Positions 49,937 through 62,245 of a stretch of 64,000 nt of DNA are shown piece after piece. The first letter of the stretch is position 1. Each line of letters opens with the position of its first letter. Position numbers and translations under genes: made by a program. Below the pieces are notes generated by a model. That model was given only the letters and a program-made list of their open reading frames with translations, ran no database searches and was not told the origin of the DNA. The stretch lies in the NCBI GenBank assembly GCA_022432975.1, contig CM039509.1:2969982-3033981 (forward strand), read 5' to 3'. Source of the stretch: Begonia masoniana. Its lineage: Eukaryota; Streptophyta; Magnoliopsida; Cucurbitales; Begoniaceae.

Positions 49937-51428
49937 GTTAGAATCATTAGACAATTAACGAAACAAAGGACGAAACAAATAAAAAATCAAAGGAAGGGCG
50001 AAATGGTAATTTGCCAAGTCAGCTTTTATAAAAATAACACAACTCTTTTTCTCCCTCATTCTTCTCTCTTCCTACGCAAACTCCTCTCCTCCAGGCGATC
50101 CTCCATCGCCTCTCACGACGATTTCCTCTTCCGACCTCCGTTCTTCCTCCGTTCGTCCTCCGTCATACACGTTTTCTCCTCCAATCAACGTTCTAGGTAA
50201 GATTATATAGTTTTGGAAAGTTTATTCGAAGTTTTCGGGTCGTTTAACAGTTAGGGTTTCGTTTAGGGTTTTGTTAAAAATGCGACTTAGGGTTCGAAAT
50301 TGGTAAGTTTATCGTGTTGATGGATATAAAGGACGTATAGAACGTTGTTGGGCAAAGTTGGATTGAATTGTGAGAAGTTTTAGAGTTTATGGATTTTTGG
50401 AGATTTGAGAAACCTCCATTAATGGAGTTTTGAAAATTCACGAGTATGAATTGCTCGATAAAATGTCTCAAAGAGTTGAATTAGAGTTTTAAAGAATTTC
50501 CTTAGCTAAGGTTTCGTTAAATTTGGACGTTTAATAGTTTAAACTCGTATTAACGAAAATATTGTGAAATTGCCTTAGGTGAACGCTCGTGGACGGGGCT
50601 TGGATTTCAACGGACACGAGGTAAGTTCTCGTGACTTACTCTGGCCGATAGGCCTACACAGTACGTCGATGTCGTCTCGAGGAGTTTTGGTGACGTGTTG
50701 TTTAAATTGCTTTGGTTGGGTAGTTAGGTTTAGTCGTTTATAGGTTATGTCTTTAATTGCTTTTATTGTCTTGATGGTACGTATGATGCATGTTTAATTA
50801 TGCTAGAAATTGTTCACGCATCACGTATTTTAAAGGAGCATGAAAATGAATTTCCGCACTATGTTTTAAAGAAAATGGCGATATGGCTTGAAAGGGGGCT
50901 ATTGATCTATTGTGTGGATCGATTACGGGTCTGTCACAATACCACATCTAATATGAATTGATGTATATTTATGGTCATGCGAGGTGGGACTCAGGCATGA
51001 CCGTGCGTGTTATAAGCATGTACCCCCCTCCTCTAGGTGGAAAGGGTAGTCCAACCGCAGGATATGCCCTCTCCATTTAGGGGGTCGAGATCTCGATGAC
51101 AACCTATGTAAAGATAAGAAAATGTTGCATGATTTACGAACTCATATGCACAGCATGCATTTACATTTACGAAGCTTGCTGAGATTTTTATCTCATAGGT
51201 GTCTTTATGGTGTAGGTGACATAGATCCAGGTGAGGAGGATTTCCCTCTACCAGACGATCGTACAGATTGAATGAGGATGGCCTGTGGGAGTGCGCTGGG
51301 CAGTCAATGCGTTTTGACCCGTGGGGAATCATGTAAAGGTATTTTGGGACACGGTAGTTAGATAGTAAAAAAATGTATAGCTAGAACATTTTAGGATGTT
51401 TGGTTCTGACTAGTTGATAGGTTTACGT
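49937..51428 (+). mobile_element. LTR of family E (copy E2), left part
   Basis: Interior of an LTR related to E1 and E3, lacking about the first 320 bp. Contains the leader zone (50040-50200), the conserved GGTAAGTTCTCGTG word (50618) and the acidic peptide (ending in TGA at 51271). It is interrupted at 51428 by copy E3 and resumes at 53977. Confidence 0.8.
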
Positions 51429-53971
51429 TGTAATACCCAGTTGTACGGACTCGTATATTATATTATTATTATATTATTGGATGACATTTTTGTAAATATG
51501 TCAAATCAGGTCCGTTTTACGAAAAGAAAGCGTCATTATGATCCTAACGATTAATAGGAATTTTAAGAAATTTTCGGGAATTTTCAGAGTTTAAACGCTA
51601 TATTTCGAGTAATTACATTTCTCGAAATATGAAGGACGTTTTAGTAAAAATAGTAAACGAGGTCCGAATTGCAAACGGACGGTTTTATTAAATCCCAAAT
51701 GATAAGTTGGACGTATTGGTGAAATAAGGCGATTTGGTGAAACCGAATAGCTAGACGATTAACGAACCGAATGACGAAACAAATAGAATTAAGTGCTAAG
51801 GGCAAAATAGTAATTTGCAAAGGAAATTTTAATTAAAAACTTAAATCTCTCTTCTCCTCTCTCAGTTAACGAAAATCACAAAATCACAGAACCTAATTTC
51901 TCTCTCGACTCCTTCACTGGTCGCCGACGATTTCTCCAAATCCGACGCCGATTCACGCTCCGTTCGCTTCGTTTTCTTCGTGATTTCTCCTCCAATCGAC
52001 GTTCTAGGTATGAGCCTACAATCTTAGAGCTTTTATTTTGAGTTTTTCGGAGTTTAATCAATTAGGGTTTCGTTTAGGGTTTCGATAAAAATGTCGATTC
52101 AGGGTCCGAAATTTATAGTTTGAGTATGATTAACGATATAAATGACGTATTGAACGTTATAGGACGAACTTAGAACGATTCGTGAAAAATGTTAGAAATC
52201 GTAAAATTCGGGATTTTTGGATAAACTCGTAATTTGGATTTTTCAGGTGCCAAGCGTAAATTGCTCAGTAAAATAGTGCAAAGAATCGAATTATAGCTTT
52301 AGGAAATTCTTTAGTTAAGGTTTTGTTGATTTGGACGTTTAGAAGTTTAAACTCGTTTTAACGATAAACGTTGTGAATTGCTTAGGTAAAACAGTGCTCG
52401 TGGATGGAGCTTGAGCTGCTTTGGACACGAGGTAAGTTCTCGTGATTCTTCTTTGGCCGATTGGCCTACACCGTACGTCGAATGTCGTCTCGAGGAGTTT
52501 TGGAGATGCGTTTATTTGATTCTGTTTGGTTTAGGTAGCTAGGTTTTAGGAGTTTATAGTTTACGCTTTACAGTCTTGATGGTACATATTATTGCTTGTT
52601 TAATGTATGATATTGAACTGTTCACGCATCACTTGTTTTAAAGAAAAGCATGAAAATGAACTTTTGCACAGAATTTTAAAGATAACGTAAAGCATAGCAT
52701 TGGCCGAAAGGCGTACTTATTGGCCGAAAGGCGTATTGAGCATTGCATTGGCCGAAAGGCTTATTGGCCGAAAGGCGTATTGAGCATAACATCGGCCGAA
52801 AGGCGTATTGGCCGAAAGGCGTATTGGTCACGCGAGGTGGGGCTCAGGCACGGCTGTACGTGTTGTAAGCGTGCACCCCCCGCTTCTAGCTGGAAAGAGT
52901 AGTCCGCCCGCTGGATGAGCTCTCTCCGGTTAAAGGGATAGGAACTCGGTGACACCTATTGAGCATTGCATAGTAAGATAAAATAAAGCATGATTTATCG
53001 AACTCATACGCACAGCATGCATTGCATTTACGTGGAGCTTACTGGGATTTCATCTCATAGTGTATTGTATGGTGTAGGTGACATAGAGCCAGGTGAGGAC
53101 GAGATCCCTCCACCTGAGGAGTGACGGCAGTTGACGGAGGATGGCGTGCGGTGGTGTGTTGCGCAGTCGAGGCTTACCTGACCCGTGGGGACAGTATGTA
53201 TAGATTTTGAGAGTTTGGGACTTTTTGGGCTGATGTTTGTATAGAAATACTTTAGGTTGTTTGATTCTAAATAGTTGATAGGTATATCTGTATATGTTAA
53301 TGTTTTGGAAACTGTTTTATAATGGTTTGATAAGTCTTTCATTGAATGTATTTTGGAACTGCGTGGTGATTTGAAACAGGAGGATTTGTTGAGGTTTTAA
53401 ACGTATCCATGTAGTTCGTTTTCATAAAAATGTTCTTAGTTTTAAAATGTATTTCGAGTCGTTTATTTGGGTGAACGGTGAAGTGTGAAAAGAATGAGCA
53501 AATGAGAGTATTTGTGTCGTGATGTTATTATATGGTTTAGGGTGTAAGAAAAAGTTGTACTGTGTAATTGGCGTAGGAGAAATCGAATGAAAGAGTGATG
53601 AATTGGAAACAGGGCAGAAGGGGACAGAAGGGTTGGCGAATAGTCGCCAACCCTGGCGATTGAATCGCCTCCTTCTGGAAAAAATCCAGAGGGAGTGGCG
53701 ATGCAACAGGCGATTACTCGCCTGTTGCAATCGCCTTAGGGGCGATTATTCGCCCCAGCGAATAATCGCCTCTCTATTTTTTTTTCACTTATTATTTAAA
53801 TTGTTTTAATTTAATTAAATTAAGTTTTAATTAAATGGTTTTAATGTTTTAATTGTTTTAAAAGTTATAATTCAATTCCGATTTCGATTCTGATTTCGAT
53901 TTCGGTTTAGTTTCCACTTAGAGATTAAGAAGAAAAAAAAAAAAATCGGGTACAGTATTAGGGTCGTTACA
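51429..53971 (+). mobile_element. Solo LTR (copy E3) nested in E2, target duplication TACGT
   Basis: Starts TGTAATACCCAGTTGTACGG and ends TATTAGGGTCGTTACA. Flanks TACGT (51424-51428) and TACGT (53972-53976) are identical, and the E2 sequence is continuous when this block is removed. 2543 bp; no internal retroelement genes. Contains the leader zone, the acidic peptide (ending in TGA at 53124), a short repeat of GGCCGAAAGGCGTA words (52702-52822), and a cluster of perfect hairpins (53630-53775). Confidence 0.9.
53636..53775. repeat. Cluster of perfect hairpins in copy E3
   Basis: Inverted repeats include GCAACAGGCGA (53703-53713) with its complement at 53718-53728, and GGCGATTATTCGC (53741-53753) with its complement at 53758-53770. 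Imperfect ones such as TTGGCGAATAGTCGCCAA occur just before. Loops are only 4 nt. Confidence 0.9.
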
Positions 53972-53976
53972 TACGT

Positions 53977-54362
53977 TCTGAAGTTTTTAAACGTTTTAGA
54001 AACTTGTTTTGTAAAATGCTTGGTAATAGGGATATGTTCGGTTTTTAAACATATCCATGCAGTTCATTTTCATGAAAATATATTTCGTTTTAAACGTGTT
54101 TCGAGTCGGTTTAAATGAGACTATGGAGGAGATATGAGTATTTTGGGTTTTATGTTAAATTGTATTTTGAAAATGTATGAAGTGTAGTGGTAATTAGGGA
54201 AGGAGTGTTGTAGGTATATCGTGCAAGGGAGGAAAGAAAAGAATGAAAAAGAAAAAAAAAAAAGAGAAAGGAGGGGGGGACGCCTGGCGACCAATCGCTA
54301 GGAGCGGCGAACGGCCACCAGGGTGATCGCCACGCTCTGGAATTTTTCCAGAGCGTGTGGCG
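53977..54362 (+). mobile_element. LTR of family E (copy E2), right part
   Basis: Resumes E2 after the TACGT duplication. It ends where the Sirevirus LTR starts. Contains the hairpin CACGCTCTGGAA (54332-54343) with its complement at 54347-54358. Confidence 0.75.
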
Positions 54363-56212
54363 TGTTGACTTATAGAGTGTTTAAGTCATAATTTGTTTTT
54401 GATTATGTATTTGTGTATTAAGTATACAATTTGATTATGTGTATTTAAATAAGAATTATCAATACATGTATGGTTGACAATACCCTGAACAAGGGTATTT
54501 TAGTTGTCTAATAAAATCGGTTTGAGTATACAGAGCAGAACAGAAAAACAGGGCTGTTAAAACGCGTGCTTCTACCGATGACTATACATAAAAAGTCAGT
54601 ACATGTTTTCTCTGCCGATAGCTGGTTCTGAAGACAGATGCCGATGACGTGTCAAAGTTCTCATATGCTACATCTGCCGATGATCTTTGAAGACATATGC
54701 CGATGACGTGTCAAGTCAGTATATGTTTTCTCTGCCGATAGCCGTTTCTGAAGACAGATGCCGATGACGTGTCAAGATGGATCTACCGATAGCATTTGAC
54801 GCTATTCACACCGTTGACGTTCAAGCTTGCTCATGCCGATCACTAGACGACAATTTTCATGAGTTCATCTGCCGATGGTTTTTAAAGAGATTTCTGCCGA
54901 TGGCGCTTTTAAAGAAACATCTACCGATGGCTTTGAAGATTGTCTGTGCCGGTGAAATTTAAGGATGCGTCTGCCGATGGAATTCAGCGCCTACACCTGC
55001 CGATAGCTTTTAAGCTGCACATGCCGATGGACTTCGATGCATCTGCCGACGAATTTTCACGTTGCGCCTGCCGATGAAGCTTCCAGACACTTATGCCGGT
55101 GACGTTTTGAAGCTTACTCATTCCGATGACGTGTCAAGTGTTTTGAAGCTACATCTTCCGTAATCTTCCGCCAGAATTCAAAGTTAGCCGCGAAGCTACA
55201 GTGACGTCGTTTTCAGCATTAACTCCAGACCTTAATGGCGACGACGAACAACATTTCAGACGCAACAGATAGCTGCTTCAGTACGGATGCTTCCCAACGT
55301 TAACTTTTCTCCATTTGAAGAAAGAAGCATTCATTTAGAGCAATTCATACAGAGTATATAGCAGAAGAAAAGGTTCGAAGACTAACTTTTGTCAATTTGA
55401 ATTCTGAGCCCTAGCTGCGAAGTTATTACTCTGTATTCTCAATCTCGTTGCGCCTGCCGATGAAGCTTCCAGACACTTATGCGGTGACGTTTTGAAGCTT
55501 ACTCATTCCGATGACGTGTCAAGTGTTTGAAGCTACATCTTCCGGTAATCTTCCGCCAGAATTCAAAGTTAGCCGCGAAGCTACAGTGACGTCGTTTTCA
55601 GCATTAACTCCAGACCTTTAATGGCGACGTACGAACAACAATTTCGACGCAACAGATAGCTGCTTCAGTACGGATGCTTCCCACGGTAACTTTTCTCCAT
55701 TTTGAAGAAAGAAGCATTCAATTTTATGAAGCAAATTCATACAGAGTATATAAGCAGTCAATTTGAATTCTGAGCCCTAGCTGCGAAAGTATTACTCTGT
55801 ATTCTCAATCTACATCTCTCTACTCCAAAACTTGAGATTCTGTTTTGAGAGTTTGTAGATTATTGTAATCTGTTTTTCAAACCTGAATATTTTGTAAGGC
55901 AGTGGATTGACGCCCGCTAAGTTCAATCCAGGATTGTGAAAGGCTATGGATCGAAGCCCGTAAGGTCGATCAGATTTTCTCGTTGAGGAGAAGTAAGGAA
56001 TCTTCAAGGGAGAGCCTTGGAGCGTGGACGTAGGCAGTTTGGCCGAACCACGTAAAAATACTGGTGTCTAATCTCTCTTTCTCTCTCTTTACATTATTTG
56101 ATTACTTGTGCTAAAACTAAGTTTAATCAAGAAGAGAAATTAGATTGAATTGAAATTAAAAATAAAAAAAAAAGTCTAATTCACCCCCCTCTTAGACAAT
56201 TCCGATCCTACA
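54363..56212 (+). repeat. 5' LTR of Sirevirus-type Ty1/copia element
   Basis: Starts TGTTGACTTATAGAGTG and ends CCCCCCTCTTAGACAA...CCTACA, directly before a primer site. About 1850 bp. The first third holds some 20 copies of a word around (C/T)TGCCGATG (54570-55130), many followed by ACGTGTCAAG. A block of about 370-396 bp is present twice in tandem (55050-55445 and 55446-55811), with several one-base indels between the copies. The matching 3' LTR lies outside the window. Confidence 0.82.
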
Positions 56213-56213
56213 A

Positions 56214-56231
56214 TTGGTATTAGAGCAAGGT
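56214..56231 (+). promoter_or_regulatory. Primer binding site of the Sirevirus
   Basis: ATTGGTATTAGAGCAAGG follows the LTR end by one base. It matches the initiator-Met-tRNA site with T for C at one place, and the longer form is usual for Sireviruses. Confidence 0.85.
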
Positions 56232-56277
56232 ATTTATTGTCTAAGTTGTTTATCTAAGAGATATTGCTATATCTGAA

Positions 56278-58568
56278 ATGGCATTCAACATTAACAACTC
56301 ACAAATAGAAGGTCAGGCAACAAATAGACCTCCATTCTTTGATGGTAGTGACTATGTCTATTGGAAGTCTAGAATGAAAATATTCATTCAAGCCATAGAC
56401 TACGAGACCTGGTGTATTATAGAAAATGGTCCTTTTAAGGCCATGAAAACTGTTGATGGGAAAAGTATCCCTAAGGACTCTTCTGAGTTAACTGAGTCCG
56501 ATAAGAGAAATCTAAGCCTTAATGCTAAGGCTGTAAACACCTTGTACTGTGCCTTAAATAGAGATGAATTTAATAGGGTACAAGGGTGTGAAAGTGCTCA
56601 AGAAATTTGGCACTTATTAGAGGTCACACACGAGGGCACAAATCAAGTAAAAGAGAGCAAACTGAATATGCTCATTCACGAGTATGAATTATTTTCTATG
56701 CCCAAAGATGAGTCTGTCTCTTCAATGTTTACAAGATTCACTAATATTACTAATGGTTTGAAAGCTCTTGGTAAGTCTTATTCTAGTGAAGAACAGGTCA
56801 GGAAGATTCTCAGGTGTCTTCCAAGAAGCTGGCAGCCAAAGGTGACTGCAATTCAGGAAGCTAAGGATCTCAAAGCCTTAAAGCTTGAGGAGCTCATTGG
56901 ATCTCTCATGACGCATGAGATCACAATGAGAGCAAATGAAAAGGAGGACCTCAAAGAGAAGGAGGTAACAAGAAAGAAGGACATTGCTCTAAAGGCTTCC
57001 TCAAGTAAGCAAGAGGATTCAGAAGAAGAAGAAGAAGAAGAAGAAGATGAGGATATTGCACTCATCACTAGAAGGTTCAGTAAGTTTCTGCAACGAAAGA
57101 GGATGCAGGGAAAAAGATTTCCGAAGGGATCTTAAAAGGAAAAGGAAATCACGTGCTTTGGGTGTGGAAAGCCTGGTCATATGAAGGCAGACTGTCCACA
57201 AGCAAAGAAGGGTCCCAAGAAGTTCAAGAAAAGGGCAAAGAAGGCCACTTGGGATGATAGTGAAGAAGACGCCTCTTCATCAGAAGATGAGGAAGTAGCA
57301 AACCTGTGCTTTATGGCACACGAGGATGAGGTAAATCTTTCTTCTTGTGAGAGTGACATGAAGAAGGAGATTTAATAGATGCTTTAAATGATTTAGTAAA
57401 ACAATATAGCATGTTAAAAGCAAAATACAACTTGTTGAAAAGAGATAATACAGATTTATTAGAAAAGCAGGCCAATGAACTTAGTATGCATGAAAAGGAA
57501 GTTTCTGTTCTTAAAAAGAAAAATGAGACGAAGAAGAAGAAGAAGAAGAAGAAGAAGAAGAAGAAGAAGAAGAAGAAGAAGAAGAAGAAGAAGAAGAAGA
57601 AGAAGAAGAAGAAGAAGAAGAAGAAGAAGAAGAAGAAGAAGAAGAAGAAGAAGAAGAAGAAGAAGAAGAAGAAGAAGAAGAAGAAGAAGAAGAAGAAGAA
57701 GAAGAAGAAGAAGAAGAAGAAGAAGAAGAAGAAGAAGAAGAAGAAGAAGAAGAAGAAGAAGAAGAAGAAGAAGAAGAAGAAGAAGAAGAAGAAGAAGAAG
57801 AAGAAGAAGAAGAAGAAGAAGAAGAAGAAGAAGAAGAAGAAGAAGAAGAAGAAGAAGAAGAAGAAGAAGAAGAAGAAGAAGAAGAAGAAGAAGAAGAAGA
57901 AGAAGAAGAAGAAGAAGAAGAAGAAGAAGAAGAAGAAGAAGAAGAAGAAGAAGAAGAAGAAGAAGAAGAAGAAGAAGAAGAAGAAGAAGAAGAAGAAGAA
58001 GAAGAAGAAGAAGAAGAAGAAGAAGAAGAGAAGATGAGGAAGTAGCAAACCTGTGCTTTATGGCACACGAGGATGAGGTAAATCTTTCTTCTTGTGAGAG
58101 TGACAATGAAGAAGGAGATTTAATAGATGCTTTAAATGATTTAGTAAAACAATATAGCATGTTAAAAGCAAAATACAACTTGTTGAAAAGAGATAATACA
58201 GATTTATTAGAAAAGCAGGCCAATGAACTTAGTATGCATGAAAGGAAGTTTCTGTTCTTAAAAAGAAAAATGAGACGTTAAATAGACTTGTTCTGAATTT
58301 CACTGAAGGAAGTAAAATCTGAACATGTTATTGAGCAGTCAGAGAGTGCAGTTTGATAAAACTGGTCTAGGGTATGAAGGGTTTAGTAAAAAGAAAAAGG
58401 TTTTGTTAAATCCACTGTCTGTCATGCATGCAATGAAGTTGGACATAAATCATTTGTATGTCCATTAAACTCAAACAACAAGAAAACTGGGAGTAAATTA
58501 CAGTGGGTTCCCAAAGGAACCAAAACTAACACCAGGACCCAAAAGATTTGGGTACCTAAGAAGACTGC
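56278..58568 (+). pseudogene. Sirevirus gag with stop, partial duplication and (AAG)n expansion
   Basis: Begins MAFNINNSQIEGQ and carries the copia gag domain (RPPFFDGSDYVYWKSRM ... EQVRKILRCLPRSW) up to an in-frame TAA at 57133-57135. The same frame continues with the zinc knuckle CFGCGKPGHMKADC (57160-57201). A segment of about 245 bp occurs twice (57282-57529 and 58030-58277), with an AAG array between the copies. The left copy lacks one A near 57356, the right copy one A near 58241. A second knuckle-like CHACNEVGHKSFVC follows (near 58425-58467), then WVPKGTK and an in-frame TGA just before pol. The capsid and nucleic-acid-binding product is therefore not readable as one protein here. Confidence 0.85.
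57530..58029. repeat. (AAG)n array, about 500 bp
   Basis: About 166 uninterrupted AAG/GAA units. It sits inside gag between two copies of the same 245-bp segment. The long runs of Lys, Arg, Glu, Ser, Leu or Phe in the six frames are only its translations. Confidence 0.98.
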
Positions 58569-61500
58569 TTGAACTCTCTATTGCAGGTTGACTGCTCTCC
58601 CGGGAAAAACCAGTGGTATCTCGACAGCGGATGCTCGAGACATATGACGGGAGACTCAACTAAATTTGCTGCTGTCAGCAAAAAGAAAGGAAGTGTTACC
58701 TTTGGTGGAAACCAAAAGGGTAAAATCGTTGGGATTGGCAACATAGGTAACCTTATCAACCCTACTATTGAAAATGTGTTATTAGTTGATGGGTTGAAAC
58801 ACAATCTGCTAAGTATAAGTCAATTATGTGACAAAGGTTACGAGGTGATATTCAAATCAAATTCATGCATAATTAAGGATAGCTCATCTTGTTCTATACT
58901 ATTTAAAGGATATAGAAAAGAAAATGTGTATATTATTGATCTAGATAATATTGAGCTTTCTGATGAAAAATGCTTTGCTGTGAATTCTGTTAATGACTGC
59001 TGGACTTGGCATAAAAGGTTAGGACACGTAGGAATGGATACCTTAGCTAAGATCACTAGGGAGAATTTAGTTAGGGGAATCCCTAAGATATCCTTTGAAA
59101 AGGATAGAGTCTGTGAAGCTTGTCAAATGGGCAAGCAGATCAAAAGCTCTTTTGCTTCAAAAAATTCTGTTTCTACTTCTAAGCCCCTCCAACTCCTTCA
59201 CATGGACCTCTTCGGTCCTTCCAATATAGCAAGCCTAGGCGGCAAATTCTATGCCTTTGTTATTGTAGATGATTTCTCTAGATTCACCTGGGTATATTTT
59301 CTAAAGTCTAAGGATGAAACCTTTGAAACTTTTTCTAGCTTTAGGAAAAGAGTTCAAAATGAAAAGGGACTCACCATTGTTGCTATTTGTAGTGATCATG
59401 GTGGAGAATTTGAAAATGAGAGATTTGAACTCTTGTGTCTCAAAAATGGAATTGAGCACAATTTCTCTTCACCTAGGACTCCTCAGCAAAATGGTGTTGT
59501 TGAGAGGAAGAATAGATCTCTCCAGGAGCTAGCTAGGACTATGCTAAATGAAAATTCCCTTCCTAAATACTTCTGGGCTGAAGCGGTTGCTACAGCTTGC
59601 TATGTTCTCAATCGGGTCTCCATAAGACCTATTCTTGAAAGAACTCCCTATGAACTTTGGAATGGCAAGACTCCTACTGTTAAGTATTTTAGAGCTTTCG
59701 GTTGCAAATGTTTTATTCTTAATACTAAGGATAACTTAGGAAAATTCGATTCCAAATCTGATCTTGGAATTTTTCTAGGATATTCTTTGACCAGTAAAGC
59801 TTACAGAGTTTTCAATAGGAGAACTCTTGTTGTTGAGGAATCTGTTCATGTCAATTTTGATGAGACTCCTCAGCCATTAATAAATGTGGATGAGGATGAT
59901 CCCTTGGAAAAACAACTGGATTCCCTTTCCTTAGAAAAGCCTACAGATCTCATTCAAGTAGAAAAATCTTTAGAACCTTCTTCTACTCCTCATGATATAG
60001 GTTCTGTCAAGGATGAAAATCCTGCTCTTCCTAGAGATTGGAAATTCATCAAAGACCATCCATTAGATGAAGTCTTAGGTGATCCTTCGTTAGGAGTTAA
60101 GACTAGATCCTCTCTTAGGAATCTCTGTGCCAATGTGGCATTTATATATCAAGTAGAACCTAAGAAGTTTGAAGAGGCCGAGAGTGATGAAAACTGGATT
60201 TTAGCTATGCAAGAGGAGCTAAATCAATTTGAAAGGAGCAAGGTATGGGAACTTGTTCCAAGGCCTAAGGATCATCCCATTATTGGAACTAAATGGGTTT
60301 ACAAGAACAAATTGGATGAAAATGGAATCGTAGTCAGAAATAAGGCTAGGCTAGTTGCTAAAGGTTACAATCAAGAAGAAGGAATAGATTTTGAGGAAAC
60401 CTTTGCACCTGTAGCTAGATTAGAATCTATTAGGATGCTCTTAGCCTATGCTTGCTACAAAAACTTCACACTCTTTCAAATGGATGTAAAGAGTGCCTTC
60501 TTAAATGGTTATATTCAGGAAGAAGTTTATGTAGAGCAGCCCCTAGGATTTGAAGACTTTGCTAAACCGAATCATGTATATAGACTTATGAAAGCTCTTT
60601 ATGGTCTTAAGCAGGCTCCTAGAGCTTGGTATGACAGATTGAGGAATTTCCTTGAGGAAAGGAATTTCAAAAAGGGTAACACCGACTCAACTCTGTTTAC
60701 CAGGCAAAAGGATAAGGACATTCTGCTGGTTCAAATATATGTCGATGATATTATTTTTGGATCAACAAATGTCAACATGTGTAATGAGTTTTCTTCCCTC
60801 ATGCAAAGCGAGTTTGAAATGAGTATGATGGGGGAGTTAAAGTTTTTCTTAGGATTCCAGATTAATCAGTCTCCTGATGGAATTTTCTTCTGTCAAGAAA
60901 AGTACATTAAGGAACTCCTTAAGAAATTCGGATTAGAAACTGTCAAATCTTCTAAAACTCCCATGAGTACCACTACTAAATTGGACAAGGATGAAAATGG
61001 TATAAGTGTGGATATCAAGAAATATCGTGGTATGATTGGTTCACTGTTATATCTGACTGCTAGTAGGCCAGATATACTCTTTAGTGTGTGCCTATGTGCT
61101 AGGTTTCAGGCTGCCCCTAAGGAATCTCATTTATCTGCTGTAAAAAAGATTTTCAAATACTTGAGTGGGACTTATGACTTAGGTTTATGGTATCCTAAGG
61201 GAACTTCCTTTGATCTGATTGGATATTCAGATTCTGACTATGCTGGTAGTCTAGTTGATAGGAAAAGCACCTCAGGAACATGTCAATTCTTAGGAGAATC
61301 TCTAGTGTCTTGGTATTCTAAGAAACAAAATTCTGTTGCACTCTCAACTGCAGAAAGTGAATATATTGCAGCCGGCAGTTGTTGTGCACAAATACTTTGG
61401 ATGAAACAGACTTTGGAGGACTATAATCTGTTCTTTGATAGGATTCCTATTAGATGTGATAACACCAGTGCTATCAACATTTCTAAAAATCCTATTCAAC

Positions 61501-61688
61501 ACTCTAGAACAAAACATATTGATGTAAGGTATCACTTCATCCGTGAACATGTTCAAAGAGGAGATATCTCTTTAGAATTTGTTAATTCTGTAGATCAATT
61601 GGCCGACATCTTTACAAAACCCTTAGATGAGAAGACATTCAATAATATCAGAATAAGGTTAGGTCTCATTAGGGTTGATAGAAAATGA
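58569..61688 (+). CDS. Sirevirus pol: protease, integrase, reverse transcriptase, RNase H
   Basis: An open frame of 1039 codons. Order as in Ty1/copia: protease ([13 protein letters not shown], near residue 16-28), GAG-pre-integrase ([14 protein letters not shown] ... CEACQMGKQ), integrase with catalytic D-D-E in [24 protein letters not shown] and [15 protein letters not shown], reverse transcriptase ([39 protein letters not shown] with the YVDD catalytic box), and RNase H ([40 protein letters not shown]). No stop or frameshift was seen, so pol looks intact, while gag upstream does not. The domain order and the LTR and primer-site type point to the Sirevirus (Maximus/SIRE) lineage. Confidence 0.95.
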   Translation: MNSLLQVDCSPGKNQWYLDSGCSRHMTGDSTKFAAVSKKKGSVTFGGNQKGKIVGIGNIGNLINPTIENVLLVDGLKHNLLSISQLCDKGYEVIFKSNSCIIKDSSSCSILFKGYRKENVYIIDLDNIELSDEKCFAVNSVNDCWTWHKRLGHVGMDTLAKITRENLVRGIPKISFEKDRVCEACQMGKQIKSSFASKNSVSTSKPLQLLHMDLFGPSNIASLGGKFYAFVIVDDFSRFTWVYFLKSKDETFETFSSFRKRVQNEKGLTIVAICSDHGGEFENERFELLCLKNGIEHNFSSPRTPQQNGVVERKNRSLQELARTMLNENSLPKYFWAEAVATACYVLNRVSIRPILERTPYELWNGKTPTVKYFRAFGCKCFILNTKDNLGKFDSKSDLGIFLGYSLTSKAYRVFNRRTLVVEESVHVNFDETPQPLINVDEDDPLEKQLDSLSLEKPTDLIQVEKSLEPSSTPHDIGSVKDENPALPRDWKFIKDHPLDEVLGDPSLGVKTRSSLRNLCANVAFIYQVEPKKFEEAESDENWILAMQEELNQFERSKVWELVPRPKDHPIIGTKWVYKNKLDENGIVVRNKARLVAKGYNQEEGIDFEETFAPVARLESIRMLLAYACYKNFTLFQMDVKSAFLNGYIQEEVYVEQPLGFEDFAKPNHVYRLMKALYGLKQAPRAWYDRLRNFLEERNFKKGNTDSTLFTRQKDKDILLVQIYVDDIIFGSTNVNMCNEFSSLMQSEFEMSMMGELKFFLGFQINQSPDGIFFCQEKYIKELLKKFGLETVKSSKTPMSTTTKLDKDENGISVDIKKYRGMIGSLLYLTASRPDILFSVCLCARFQAAPKESHLSAVKKIFKYLSGTYDLGLWYPKGTSFDLIGYSDSDYAGSLVDRKSTSGTCQFLGESLVSWYSKKQNSVALSTAESEYIAAGSCCAQILWMKQTLEDYNLFFDRIPIRCDNTSAINISKNPIQHSRTKHIDVRYHFIREHVQRGDISLEFVNSVDQLADIFTKPLDEKTFNNIRIRLGLIRVDRK

Positions 61689-61734
61689 TTCTGTCTCTTT
61701 TAGGAAAATTCCCAAGTGTTAGCAATTCCTTGTT

Positions 61735-62245
61735 GTGAAAGCATCGGTAGATGCTGATTTTTCTCTAAGCATCGGAAGATGCATTGCTACCGGTAGGTAT
61801 CGGCAGATGCAGTGTTTTTCTATCCCATCGGAAGATGTATTCCTACATCTGCCGACACGTGTACCCATCGGAAGATGTAGTCTTCAATCAGCCGACACGT
61901 ATGTCTTCTTCGTCTGGCAATAAGTTATTTCTTTTAAATTCTTTCTTCTTCTTCGCCCAGACACTTCACTTTTCGCGCTCTTTCTGTAAAACCCTGCCCT
62001 ACCAAATCTTCTCTGTCGCGTCCTCTTCTAGCAATGGAATTTCAAGGTCAATCATCTCGCGCTGTTTCCAAACCGGCCACGAAGAAGGCCAAAGCTTCTG
62101 ACCGTCTTTCCCGAGAGATTCCTCGTGGAACGGAGTGCCATCTTTCTTCTTTCTCACAAAGCTGCTGAGGTAAAGTATCACAATGATTATCAGTACAGAT
62201 CGTTGATTCTCAGTAAGGGTATTGACTTTGAATCTTGGCTGGATG
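61735..62245 (+). repeat. Spacer with founder repeat and first copy of 3'-ORF start (segment C)
   Basis: 61742-61880 holds several inverted or direct forms of GCATCGGAAGATGC and one founder copy of the 40-bp unit. 61881-62245 is a first copy of the start of the downstream ORF, with an ATG at 62034 (MEFQGQSSRAVSK). It carries several one-base deletions relative to the second copy (62748 to about 63139) and is cut off by the 40-bp array. Confidence 0.85.

Noticed and set aside
57311..58281. Open frames of poly-Lys, poly-Arg, poly-Leu, poly-Ser and poly-Phe
   Set aside because: All are translations of the (AAG)n array in different frames.
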